A DNA stretch of 61,759 nucleotides from an uncultured Eggerthellaceae bacterium (GTDB lineage: Bacteria; Actinomycetota; Coriobacteriia; Coriobacteriales; Eggerthellaceae). This document shows, in pieces, positions 8,436-16,310 of the stretch; within the stretch, counting starts at the first letter, position 1, and every line of letters begins with the position of its first letter. Both the position numbers and the translations under genes were made by a program. The notes under the pieces are model-generated. The model searched no databases, had not been told where the DNA came from, and worked only from the letters and a program-made list of their open reading frames with translations. The stretch covers positions 1-61,759 of the forward strand of contig CALBGP010000010.1 in NCBI GenBank assembly GCA_937892845.1, read 5' to 3'.

Positions 8436-8526
8436 GTCACCCTAATTGAATACTCGTACGCCAAATACCGGACAGAGGGGCATCTGCCGTTTTGGGTATT
8501 TGGCGTACATTTCCCAACAGGGTGAC
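8436..8526. repeat. 91-bp nested inverted repeat
   Basis: Outer arms GTCACCCT (8436-8443) and AGGGTGAC (8519-8526) enclose perfect 14-bp inner arms, GTACGCCAAATACC (8456-8469) and GGTATTTGGCGTAC (8495-8508). The loop is 25 nt, and there are unpaired 12- and 10-nt spacers between the inner and outer arms. It lies between the initiator-like gene and the 69-aa gene, in an otherwise gene-free 260-bp stretch. It could be a replication-origin structure, a regulatory RNA or a recombination site. Confidence 0.8.
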
Positions 8527-8604
8527 AACTGAGGTGGATGCCTCTCTTTTCATGCCCCTGAGGCTTCCTTCCCTCGGTGACGAGCGCCTAGGAAAGGACG
8601 CCCT

Positions 8605-8814
8605 ATGAAAGGCACCCCATTGAACACCCTACCCAAAGAATCCGTCGACGCAATCGTGCGCTCGACCGAGCGAATCGAAGGCGCGGCATCGATCCTCGCT
8701 ATGCTCGAGGAGAAGGCGGACGGAGGGCGCGTGACCCCGTCAGAGATAGCCGCCGTGAGGTGCGTGCTCGAGAGCTGCGCGGCGGAGCTGGATGGAGCCT
8801 GGGCGCGAGCGTGA
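8605..8814 (+). CDS. Small helical hypothetical protein (69 aa)
   Basis: 69 residues with an AGGAAAGGA ribosome site before the ATG. The product is predicted all-helical, with regularly spaced Ala/Leu (ERIEGAASILAMLEEKADGGRVTPSEIAAVRCVLES), and contains no recognisable catalytic motif. Small proteins of this look are common accessory genes near replication modules of integrative elements. Its base composition matches the element. The region downstream (8815-9330) holds no gene that I can support, only scattered short GGATCAATCC-type palindromes near 8975. Confidence 0.6.
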   Translation: MKGTPLNTLPKESVDAIVRSTERIEGAASILAMLEEKADGGRVTPSEIAAVRCVLESCAAELDGAWARA

Positions 8815-9335
8815 AAACGAGAATCTTTCCCTGTGGCCTAAACGCCGCTTTTCCGGTCTCCGCAGGATTTCCGCGCGGCAGCCTCGCGGATGCTCGGCGG
8901 AACCGTTCCGGATAATTTGACGAATGCGAACCGCGCCTCACCTGCGATTATCGGTTTCTTTGGGGATTAATAGCCGGATCAATCCGGATTAAGCCAGATA
9001 AATCGGACGACAGTTATCCGAGACTCCATCCCCGTCTGTCGCCCTTGGACTCGCTGCAAGCCGCCGCGCACAGGTGGGCTTCCGGCCTTCGATCGGCTTC
9101 TTGCTATGAAGCCGATTGGAGCGCCGCATCCGAAATCAGGAGGTCCTTTTGCGCGCGGTCGAGCGCCAAGCGTCTTCGAATGGCAAGGAACTCTTTGCAT
9201 GAAGGATTTGACTGCCCTTGTCGGCGATGCGCCCAAATAAGGTGCTGTGGCGCAAATTGGGTCTGGCAAGCTCAGGTCATCTCCGTAGGCGCCTGCCGCT
9301 TCAAAATACGCATTGGATGAAAACCTCCATCGCAA

Positions 9336-9392
9336 CAGGACAGGTCTTATAATTATCGGGACATGTCCTGATAATATTCCATCATCAGGACA
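9336..9392. promoter_or_regulatory. Promoter with palindromic operator upstream of the AlbA_2 gene
   Basis: A -10 box TATAAT (9348-9353) runs into a 24-bp near-perfect palindrome (9352-9375) with core GGACATGTCC flanked by ATTATC/GATAAT. CAGGACA half-sites occur on both sides (9336 and 9386). The gene start is 45 nt downstream behind GAAGGACG. The position over the -10 box suggests repression by a dimeric DNA-binding protein. A matching cluster follows the gene at 11123-11178. Confidence 0.65.
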
Positions 9393-9419
9393 CCACCGCA
9401 CTACCACCGAAGGACGTCT

Positions 9420-11109
9420 ATGACAGGCAAGCGCGAAATTCCCCAAAAAGAGGACCTCGGCTGCGAATTCAAGAGCGATCTGAAGAGGTTGCCGGACAGC
9501 GAACTCATCGATACAGTGGTCGCTCTTAGCAACACCGATGGAGGCGTCCTGTACCTAGGCGTCGAGGACGACGGCACGCCTACCGGCATCCATGAAGCGC
9601 ACGCTGATGCCACGGGGCTTTCGGCCCTCGTGTCAAACAAGACGATGCCTCCCGTCCCCGCCCGAGCCACCATGCTGCGGCTCGCCGCGGATGGATCGCC
9701 GGACGAGGAGGGCGTGAGAGTCATGGCCCTCGAGGTTCCGAAATCCACGGCGATCGTCGCCTCGAGGGACGGGAAGATTCTACGGAGGCTAATCAAATCA
9801 GACGGATCCCCAGAAAGCGTCCCCATGTACCCGTACGAGATAATCACGCGCCTTTCGACCATCGGGCAGCTCGATTACTCGTCCCTCCCCCTGCCGGACG
9901 CGAGCATGGACGACTTCAGCAAAGAGGAGCTGGCCCGCTTGAGGGACATTCTCTCAAGAAGCCGGAACAACGGAGACCAGGCCCTCCTCGAACTGCCCGA
10001 CGACGAGATGCTGAGCGCGCTTCGCATGGTGGCGATGGTGGACGGCAGGAAGGTCCCCACGGTCACCGGAATTCTTCTCGCCGGGAAGCGCGAGGCCATC
10101 GCCCGGTGCGTGCCCACCTCGGGAGCCGCGTTCCAGGTCCTCGAGGGGACGGAGGTTCGGGTCAACCAGGACTTCGACCAGCCCCTGCTCTACACGATTG
10201 AAAAGATGAGGGAAATGCTCGAGCCGTGGAACCCCGAGCGAGAATACGAAGAAGGGCTGTTCAGACAGCCTGTGCCCGAATTCGACCACAGGGCGTTCAG
10301 GGAGGCGCTTGAACGCCTTCGGCCATAGGGATTACGCCTCTCTGGGCAGGGTGCGCGTCCTTGTCGACGACGAGGGGCTCACGATATCGAACCCCGGAGG
10401 ATTCGTGGAGGGCGTCACCATCGACAACCTGCTGACCGTCGAGCCCCATGGGCGGAACGAGTGCCTGATGGGGGCTTTAAAGAGGATCGGCCTCGCGGAG
10501 AAAACGGGGCGCGGCGTCGACAGGATTTACGAGGGCTCCCTCTATTGCGGACGCCCTCTTCCGGACTACTCCGCTTCGACGTCTGCCAACGTCACGGTAT
10601 TCATCGCAAGGAGCGCCCCCGACAAGCTGTTCATGCGCATGATCAACGAAGAGCGCGAGCGGACGGGAAGGCCTCTTTCCCTCAGGTCGCTCCTCGTTTT
10701 GGACGCCCTGAAGCGGCAGAGGAGACTAACGCTCGCCGACCTGTGCTCCCAAATCCACGCAACCGACTCCGTGACGCGTTCAACCGTCGAGAACCTTGTC
10801 GAGGCGGGTCTCGTCGAAGGAGTGGGGAACGCCAGCGGCCGCGCCTACATGCTCAGCGGCAGGGTGTACTCGCGATCCGGCAAGGACGCCGACTTCGTGC
10901 GCCAATCCGACATCGACAAGATTAGATACCCGGAACTCATAATGAAGCTTGCACACCAGCAGGGCGGGACAATCAAAAGGCGCGACGTCGAGCAGCTTTT
11001 GCACCTGCAGACGAAACAGGCTTACCGCGAGCTCTCGAAGCTCGTCGACGCCGGCGAGCTCGTATCTGTCGGGCGCGGGCCGGGAGCCCATTACGAGGTC
11101 TCCCGATAG
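9420..11109 (+). pseudogene. AlbA_2 / HATPase_c_4 DNA-binding ATPase-like protein, frameshifted
   Basis: Two overlapping frames (9420-10328 and ~10309-11109) together encode one protein of about 565 residues. The first carries the Schlafen-like AlbA_2 DNA-binding domain: KEDLGCEFKSDLKRL, NTDGGVLYLGVEDDG and a following KILRRL. The second begins NAFGHRDYASLG, the HATPase_c_4 start that normally follows REALVNA, and continues ISNPGGF, GLAEKTGRGVDRIY and C-terminal winged helices. About two bases are missing at ~10308-10311, so the full protein is not made without frameshifting. The family acts in transcription control and phage or stress responses; the specific role is unknown. Confidence 0.8.
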
Positions 11110-11122
11110 GCCAATTTCCGGG

Positions 11123-11178
11123 GCAATATCAGGACAAGTCTCAATTAATCAGGACATGTCCTGATATTGTCCTGATTG
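11123..11178. promoter_or_regulatory. Palindrome cluster downstream of the AlbA_2 gene
   Basis: The perfect 18-bp palindrome ATCAGGACATGTCCTGAT (11148-11165) is flanked by a second CAATATCAGGACA on the left and TGTCCTGATTG on the right. This gives four half-sites on one face. The core is the same as at 9352-9375. It starts about 14 nt after the AlbA_2 stop codon. Read either way, it could be an operator for a neighbouring promoter, or the other end of a cassette. Confidence 0.6.
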
Positions 11179-11564
11179 ATCTCTCCTCCCCGGCAATGCA
11201 GTCAATTCGGAACGCCCGTTTGAAGCCGCTCCGCAGGCAGGCCAGTTCCGCAAGAGGCGTTCTCGCCGACCATCCGCCAAACGGGAACATCGCCCGGTGC
11301 GTGCCGTCCTCAGCAAACGAGCAGCGCGCAAATCGCTCTTCGCAACATTCACGAAGGCGCAGATACGGCGCTTTCCTTTCCTTGTTGAAATAGCTTACGT
11401 CAGCGTAAACGAACTCAGCATGCCAGGACGAAGCGACGACCGCATTCCAGCCTTCATCGAGCCTCTTCACTCGTCGAAACATCGCGTCTCCGCCACCGAT
11501 CCCCTCCCTCCGCCCCGCCCCGCGCAGCCCCGTCGGGCGCCATGCGACCGCAAGGCCCCTCGCT

Positions 11565-11639
11565 GGCGCAAGGGCCGCGGAAAACCTTCCTCCTGCGTCG
11601 GAAGCTCGAGCCTCCGGTTTCCCCTTCCTCCCTTGCGCC
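11565..11639 (+). ncRNA. Candidate structured RNA motif, copy A
   Basis: Pairing P1 is GGCGCAAGGG (11565-11574) with CCCTTGCGCC (11630-11639). P2 is CGGAAAACC with GGTTTCC. One inner hairpin is CTTCC/GGAAG, then a CTCGAG linker, then a CC-TCC-GG mini-hairpin. The same order, with different but still complementary bases, recurs at 12567-12678. It ends about 75 nt before the strong ribosome site of the gene at 11716. The rest of the gap 11180-11560 shows no gene. Confidence 0.55.
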
Positions 11640-11715
11640 CGGAAGCGCCTCGCGGACTGCGACCGCCAACGGGGCTCGGCACAGGGCGGAGCCCGGAAAG
11701 AGAAGGAGGTCCCGG

Positions 11716-12429
11716 ATGGGAAACAGGGCGATCATCACCACGCGCGAGAGGAAGATCGGGCTCTACCTGCACTGGAACGGCGGCCGCGACACCGTCGAGC
11801 CGCTGCTTCGGTACTGCGAACTCCAGGGCTACCGCCCGCCCAGCTCCGACAACTACGGGTGGGCCCGCATCTGCCAGGTCGTCGGCAACTTCTTCGGCGG
11901 CACGCTGTCGGTCGGCATCGGCCCCTACACCGACGACGCGGGCATGGACCCCGGGGACAACGGCATCTACGTCATCGAGGGCTGGAGAATCGTCGAGCGC
12001 CTCACGACGGAGTACGACGAGGGCTGGAAGCCCGCCGGCGTCCGAGACGTAGAGCCGTGCGAGGAGCAGCGCTCCTACGATTTCGACGAGATGCTGCGCT
12101 CCTTCGACGAGTCCATGCCGGAGGGCCTACGCCTCGGCGAGTTCCTCGACTCCGTCGAGGTGCCGGTGGGCGAGCTCGAGGTCGGCGACGAGGTGTGGTT
12201 GCGCGAGCACGAGAACGGCTGGAGGGCCTACCCCGTGGTCGGCTTCGGGCAGCCCGCCGGCAACGCGATCGCCGTCCGGGTGGAGACGCCCGACGGACGG
12301 GTCAGCATCACGTATCCCGACCTGCCCTACGTCGCCCGCTACGACCACGGCGGCGACTTCTCCTGGAACTCCAACAACTACGTGCACGGGGAGACGGCCT
12401 GCATAAAGCCCCGTGGCAAGACCGCCTAG
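11716..12429 (+). CDS. Conserved mobile-element protein, IITTRE type (237 aa)
   Basis: 237 residues. The opening MGNRAIITTRERKIGLYLHWNGG, then YCELQGYRPP, YGWARICQVVGNFFGG and TLSVGI, match a conserved but uncharacterised protein seen often on integrative and conjugative elements of Firmicutes and Actinobacteria. The C-terminal half (about 150-237) is acidic with VGDEVWLREHE and a YDHGGDFSWN segment. There is no signal peptide or membrane helix. The start is fixed by AGAAGGAGG 9 nt before the ATG; an upstream extension of the same frame lacks a ribosome site. It has a candidate structured RNA in its leader. Confidence 0.75.
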   Translation: MGNRAIITTRERKIGLYLHWNGGRDTVEPLLRYCELQGYRPPSSDNYGWARICQVVGNFFGGTLSVGIGPYTDDAGMDPGDNGIYVIEGWRIVERLTTEYDEGWKPAGVRDVEPCEEQRSYDFDEMLRSFDESMPEGLRLGEFLDSVEVPVGELEVGDEVWLREHENGWRAYPVVGFGQPAGNAIAVRVETPDGRVSITYPDLPYVARYDHGGDFSWNSNNYVHGETACIKPRGKTA

Positions 12430-12566
12430 CGACGCCCGGCCCGTCGGCCCCCGCCGGCGGGCCTTCCGGACGCGCTTGCTCGCTTGCCCGCCCTGAGCCT
12501 TTGCTTCCGCCCACCTTCTCTCGCCGCTGCCCCTCCCTGCCTCGACCCTCCATCCTCGCCGCCGGC

Positions 12567-12678
12567 CCCTGCGGGCGCAAGGGCCGCGAAAACTTTTCGC
12601 GCCAAGGTGCGATCGGACCATGCGCGAAAACTCGAGGCCCCTCCGGGGTTTCGCTTATCCCCCTTGCGCCCGCAGGGG
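12567..12678 (+). ncRNA. Candidate structured RNA motif, copy B
   Basis: P1 is GCCCCTGCGGGCGCAAGGG pairing perfectly with CCCTTGCGCCCGCAGGGGC. P2 is GCGAAAAC with GTTTCGC, and shows base changes on both sides relative to copy A. The inner hairpin is TTTTCGCGC/GCGCGAAAA, then the CTCGAG linker, then CCCC-TCC-GGGG. The element ends about 55 nt before the AAGGAGG site of the YraN-like gene at 12746. The upstream part of this gap (12430-12565) is pyrimidine-rich and carries nothing I recognise. Confidence 0.55.
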
Positions 12679-12745
12679 CAGTCGGCGGGAAACGGGTCAC
12701 GAGGCGGGGCGAAAGGGGCTCCGCCGAACGACGAAGGAGGTCGAA

Positions 12746-13141
12746 ATGAAAGATCTGAAGGAACGCGCGATCAAGGCGACGAAGCTCTTCCTCGAGCGCC
12801 GCGGCTACGAGGTCATCGAGACGGGCTGGGAGTGCCCGGCAGGCGCGATCGACGTGGTGGCGACGGACGACGAGACCCTCGTGTTCGTTGAGGTGTCGGT
12901 GAGAGACGCCGCCGAGGGAGGCTTCCCGGAGGGTAGCGGCCCCAAAGACCGCGGGCGCCGCGAGACGGCCGCCATCGCATACCTGGCGGACCATGAGGGC
13001 GTCGACCGCCCTGTCCGCTTCGACAACGTGAGCCTGGTGGTCTTCGGCGAGAGCAAAGCCTTCCTCCGCCATCACATCAACGCCCTCTCCGACGCGATCC
13101 CGGACATCGCCGGCAACACGCTTCCCTCGGGGGTCGCCTAA
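12746..13141 (+). CDS. YraN-like (UPF0102) nuclease-fold protein
   Basis: 131 residues. RGYEVIETGWECPAGAIDVVATDDETLVFVEVSVR is the UPF0102 core: a GxID motif followed by FVEV, equivalent to the D...ExK of the PD-(D/E)xK nuclease fold, though the usual final K of VEVK is S here. RRETAAIAYLADH corresponds to the family's K-x3-A-A-xxYL helix. Host YraN genes usually lie near rnhB/dprA, so a copy on a mobile element is unusual. The start follows AAGGAGG. Its molecular role is unknown; a DNA-processing function is inferred. Confidence 0.75.
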   Translation: MKDLKERAIKATKLFLERRGYEVIETGWECPAGAIDVVATDDETLVFVEVSVRDAAEGGFPEGSGPKDRGRRETAAIAYLADHEGVDRPVRFDNVSLVVFGESKAFLRHHINALSDAIPDIAGNTLPSGVA

Positions 13142-13165
13142 GACCTCCTGGCCCCTCCGAGGGGC

Positions 13166-13191
13166 GCCCCCGGCCTTCGGGCCGGGGGCTT
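13166..13191 (+). terminator. Strong GC hairpin after the YraN-like gene
   Basis: GCCCCCGGCC-TTCG-GGCCGGGGGC forms a perfect 10-bp stem with a UUCG tetraloop, 24 nt after the stop. The T-run is short (TTC), so it may act as a pausing or RNA-protecting hairpin as well as a terminator. Confidence 0.6.
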
Positions 13192-13321
13192 CAGCAACAA
13201 AGCGTTAAACGCTCCGGCCCTCCAATCGGGGTGCCGCGAAACTCGGTCGCGAGCCTCTTCCGCGTTGCTTCCCAGAAGGAGTGGTAACTTGCGTAGGGAA
13301 GCGAAAAGGAAGGGGCGGAAG

Positions 13322-14449
13322 ATGGCGGCGCTTCACGAAAATGCCGCGGGGCTCTCGGAGATGGTGACGGCCCTCGCCGGCGTTGAAATTTGCAAGGAGC
13401 TCTGGCGCATCTACTACGATGAAACGGAGAACTGCCGCTCCATCGCGTACAGGAACGGCGCGATAGCGGATGCGCGGACGGTGGAGAGAACGTTCATCCT
13501 CGGCGGAATCGCCATCCTCGGCGAAGGCGCCGAGAACGAGCTGTCGGCACGCATCGAATCCTTCGCTCCCCGAAGCGGCGAGATGAAGGCGAGGACGGTG
13601 CTCGGCGGCAGCGACGATTTCGCAAGGGTCCTTCGCAGGAGGGAAACCACGCGCTTCCTCGAGTCGATCGACCAGCCCGGGATCGCCGTCCACTACCACT
13701 CGCAGGACAACCTCTACTATGCAATCGTGGACATCGTTGACTCCATGATCGCCGGTTCGGGGAACGGGCATATGTTTGCTCTTCATAGAGAGCTGAAGAA
13801 CGCCCTCTATCTATGCGCCAGAATCGATCCCGTCGGCTTTCTGGAGAATCTCGCCGCGTTCGGCTTCCCCAACGTGCCTCCGGGAGAGGTCCGTCCTTTC
13901 TGCGAATTCATAGAGAATTCCCTTCTCGATTTCCTGGAAACCCGTTCGGAATCTCTCTCCTTCGAAGATCGGTTTTTCATAGAAACGCTCCGCCAGATGG
14001 CGAGAGCGTCGTCGAGAAGCGAATCCCTCGCGCTCCTGAAGGACAACCCTCCCGACACCCTGGTGGAGGGATTCTCCGATCACTATCAGCAGGTCTGCCT
14101 CTTCTTCCCCAAGGCATTCCACTGCTTCGACGACGAAACGCATGTTTCCATGGATATTGTCGACGGGGACAACTACGACTTCGTGGATTCAGAGTCGAAC
14201 CTGTTCGTGCAGCTTTCGGACGTTTGGGTGGGGCTCCTGTCGCGCTGCTTCAGGTTCCTCGGCAAGTGGGCCGACGATCGAAATCCGGACGTCTTCGCCC
14301 ATAACCCGATTGCGCTGGAGAATCTGAAAACCATCCGAAGGCTAATCGATAGGGCTGCCGACCTGCACCCCGCGCTCGTATCGTCGCTGGAGGCCGATTG
14401 CGTTCTCAGGAAAAGATTCGAAGCCTTCGACGCGTTGTGCGGGTCGTGA
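13322..14449 (+). CDS. DUF3800-like protein (375 aa)
   Basis: 375 residues. The N-terminal LWRIYYDETENCRSI places an acidic motif like the DUF3800 yxDEsg at residue ~30, then TFILGGIAI. Later come HSQDNLYYAIVDIVDSM and the C-terminal SNLFVQLSDVWVGLLSRCF, resembling the lQlaDllag motif of DUF3800, an RNase-H-like fold often found near defence or mobile genes. The similarity is partial and the protein is longer than most family members, so the assignment is tentative. The start follows AAGGAAGGGG. It lies between a GC terminator and the putative oriT. Confidence 0.55.
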   Translation: MAALHENAAGLSEMVTALAGVEICKELWRIYYDETENCRSIAYRNGAIADARTVERTFILGGIAILGEGAENELSARIESFAPRSGEMKARTVLGGSDDFARVLRRRETTRFLESIDQPGIAVHYHSQDNLYYAIVDIVDSMIAGSGNGHMFALHRELKNALYLCARIDPVGFLENLAAFGFPNVPPGEVRPFCEFIENSLLDFLETRSESLSFEDRFFIETLRQMARASSRSESLALLKDNPPDTLVEGFSDHYQQVCLFFPKAFHCFDDETHVSMDIVDGDNYDFVDSESNLFVQLSDVWVGLLSRCFRFLGKWADDRNPDVFAHNPIALENLKTIRRLIDRAADLHPALVSSLEADCVLRKRFEAFDALCGS

Positions 14450-14473
14450 GATCCGTACGCTTCCGGAGCAAAG

Positions 14474-14660
14474 CAAGAGGCCTATTCCGTGTACACAGTC
14501 CCCGGAATAGCTCTTGGCCGCCCCGCCCGGCGCCGGTCCCGAAGCCCTCGGAGGAGGGCCGGGACGCGTCCCCTCCTTCGGAACGGAACGTCCCGAACCG
14601 GGGCGACGGGAGCGCAGCCCGCCTGCGGCTCGGCTACGCTCCATGCGGGGGATACCCCGC
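14474..14660. other. Candidate origin of transfer (oriT) region
   Basis: Three hairpins precede mobC. CAAGAG-gc-CTATTCCG pairs with CGGAATAG-CTCTTG (14474-14516). GTCCCG/CGGGAC with inner GCCCT/AGGGC lies at 14536-14565. GCGGGG-gata-CCCCGC lies at 14645-14660. An oriT with inverted repeats just upstream of the mobilization genes is the usual arrangement for MobC/MobA elements. No nic consensus could be identified by eye. Confidence 0.45.
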
Positions 14661-14716
14661 GCCCCTCGGGCGTCGGCCCGCCCCCGATTCCGAGGTTCGA
14701 GGAGGCGAGCCGGAAG

Positions 14717-15127
14717 ATGGAAAGGCACCCGAAGCAGCTTCACGTGCGCATGTCCGACCGGGAGATGGAGTCCGCTAAAGGTCTCGCCCGCGAACTCGGC
14801 ATGACGGTCTCCGACCTCGTCCGAGTCCTCCTGCAGCTGCCTGCGGAGGAGGTGCGAGGCGGGGCGAGGCTCGTCGTGGTCGACCGCACGACGGCGGCTC
14901 GGCTCTCCCGCGAGATGACGCGTTGGGGGCACCACTACAACCAGGCGGTCCACGCGCTCAACGCCATCGCGTACTATCTGAGGGCGAACGACATGGAGAC
15001 CTCGGAGGTGGTCGAGGAGCTCTCCCGGGCGGAGCGCAAGCTCGCCGAAATGCAGCCCGGAGTCGAGTTGCTGAGGCGGACGGTTGTGGAGCTCTCCGGA
15101 AGCGTCCTCGCCGGGCTGGGGAGGTGA
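14717..15127 (+). CDS. MobC-like mobilization accessory protein
   Basis: 136 residues. A ribbon-helix-helix start (KQLHVRMSDREMESAKGLARELGMTVSDLVRVLLQLP) is followed by ATWGHHYNQAVHALNAIAYYL-like residues typical of plasmid mobilization relaxosome protein MobC. It binds oriT and helps the relaxase open the DNA. An upstream in-frame extension lacks a ribosome site; the ATG at 14717 has AGGAGGCGAG upstream. The relaxase gene starts 12 nt after its stop, so the pair is an operon. Confidence 0.82.
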   Translation: MERHPKQLHVRMSDREMESAKGLARELGMTVSDLVRVLLQLPAEEVRGGARLVVVDRTTAARLSREMTRWGHHYNQAVHALNAIAYYLRANDMETSEVVEELSRAERKLAEMQPGVELLRRTVVELSGSVLAGLGR

Positions 15128-15138
15128 GGGGCGTGCCC

Positions 15139-16310
15139 ATGCTCAAGGCGATATCGGGGCACACCTCGACCAGGGGGATCAGGCGGTACCTGACGAAGGA
15201 GGGCCGCGCGCTCGCCGAGGACTACATCAACCTCGAACCTTCTGTGCCGGGGAGGCCGTTCGACTGGGCCGAGGCGATGGACAGGACCCGGCGCCTGTAC
15301 GGCAACAACTCCGCTTGGCGAGGGCGGCGCGCCCGCACCTACAAGCACTACGTCGTCTCCCCGGATCCCAAGGATCGCGTCTCGCTCGACGGGCTGCGCG
15401 CCCTCGCGACCGGATGGGCAAGGGAGTGCTTCCCGGACCACGAGGTCTCCATCGTCTACCACGACGACAACGCAGGAGGCATCCCGCACGCCCACGTCGT
15501 CGTCAACAACACGAACCTCGAGACGGGCCGCAGGCTCCAGGACCCGGACCCGAAGGCGCTCGCAAGGTCCTTGCAGGGGGCGGCCGAGAGCCTAGGCATG
15601 TCGCCGCTGGAGGCGGTCCCGCGCTCGGGCGGAGCGCCGGCATCCGAAGCCTGCCGCCAGAACGCGCCGCGGAGAATATGTCGGACGCGCCGAAAAGGAG
15701 CTCTCCGACCGCGGGGAGTACTCGTGGGTTGCCGACATACGGGCCAGGGTGAGGGTGGCGCGCTCGGTGGCGAGGAGCGAGACGCAGTTCAGGAGCCTCC
15801 TCGGATCATTGGGCGTCACGGTGTCGGAGAACTCCCCCCATGCGCCGAGGCGGGGTGTACGCGTTCGCCGACCGGCCGTCACGCAGGGTGGGCGGAGAGC
15901 GGCTGGGGCTGTCCTACAGCCGGTAGAGGCTGGAGCCCGTTCTTCGAGCGGGAGGAATCCGCAGGATAGCGGATGCCGGTGAGAGAGCGATAGCCGCAGC
16001 CGCCCGAAGCGCAGTAGAGTTGGGGGCCTCGAGGAGCTCAGGACCCTATCCGAAGCCGTGGCGCTCGTCGAGTCGTCGAGGGCGATATGCGCCGCCGACC
16101 TCGACCGCCTGGCGGAGGACGGCCGAAACGCCGAGCTCGCGGCTTACGCGCGACGCATCGGGATTCTCCCTGAGAAGCGCCCCGAGCCCCGGCTCGGCGC
16201 CGGACCTTCGAAGCCCGGGCACAGAAGGGTGGCGGGGGCCGTGAACCTGGCGGGGACGATTCCGTGGCAGCGGCGCGAAGCGCGGAAAGGCAGGAGAGGG
16301 GCGGGCAGAG
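15139..16310 (+). pseudogene. MobA/VirD2-type relaxase, broken by several frameshifts
   Basis: The first ~170 codons give an intact relaxase N-domain: MLKAISGHTSTRGIRRYLTKEG, YKHYVVSPDP and the metal-binding IPHAHVVVNNTN with its His-x-His. After about codon 165 homology jumps to another frame (RGEYVGRAEKELSDRGEYSWVADIRARV). It then moves to a frame with VYAFADRPSRRVGGERLGLSYSR and an in-frame TAG, then RLEPVLRAGGIRRIADAGERAIAAAARS, and finally TLSEAVALVESSRAICAADLDRL. At least three shifts and one stop separate these blocks, so a full relaxase cannot be made. ATG 15139 or GTG 15133 starts it. Confidence 0.8.
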
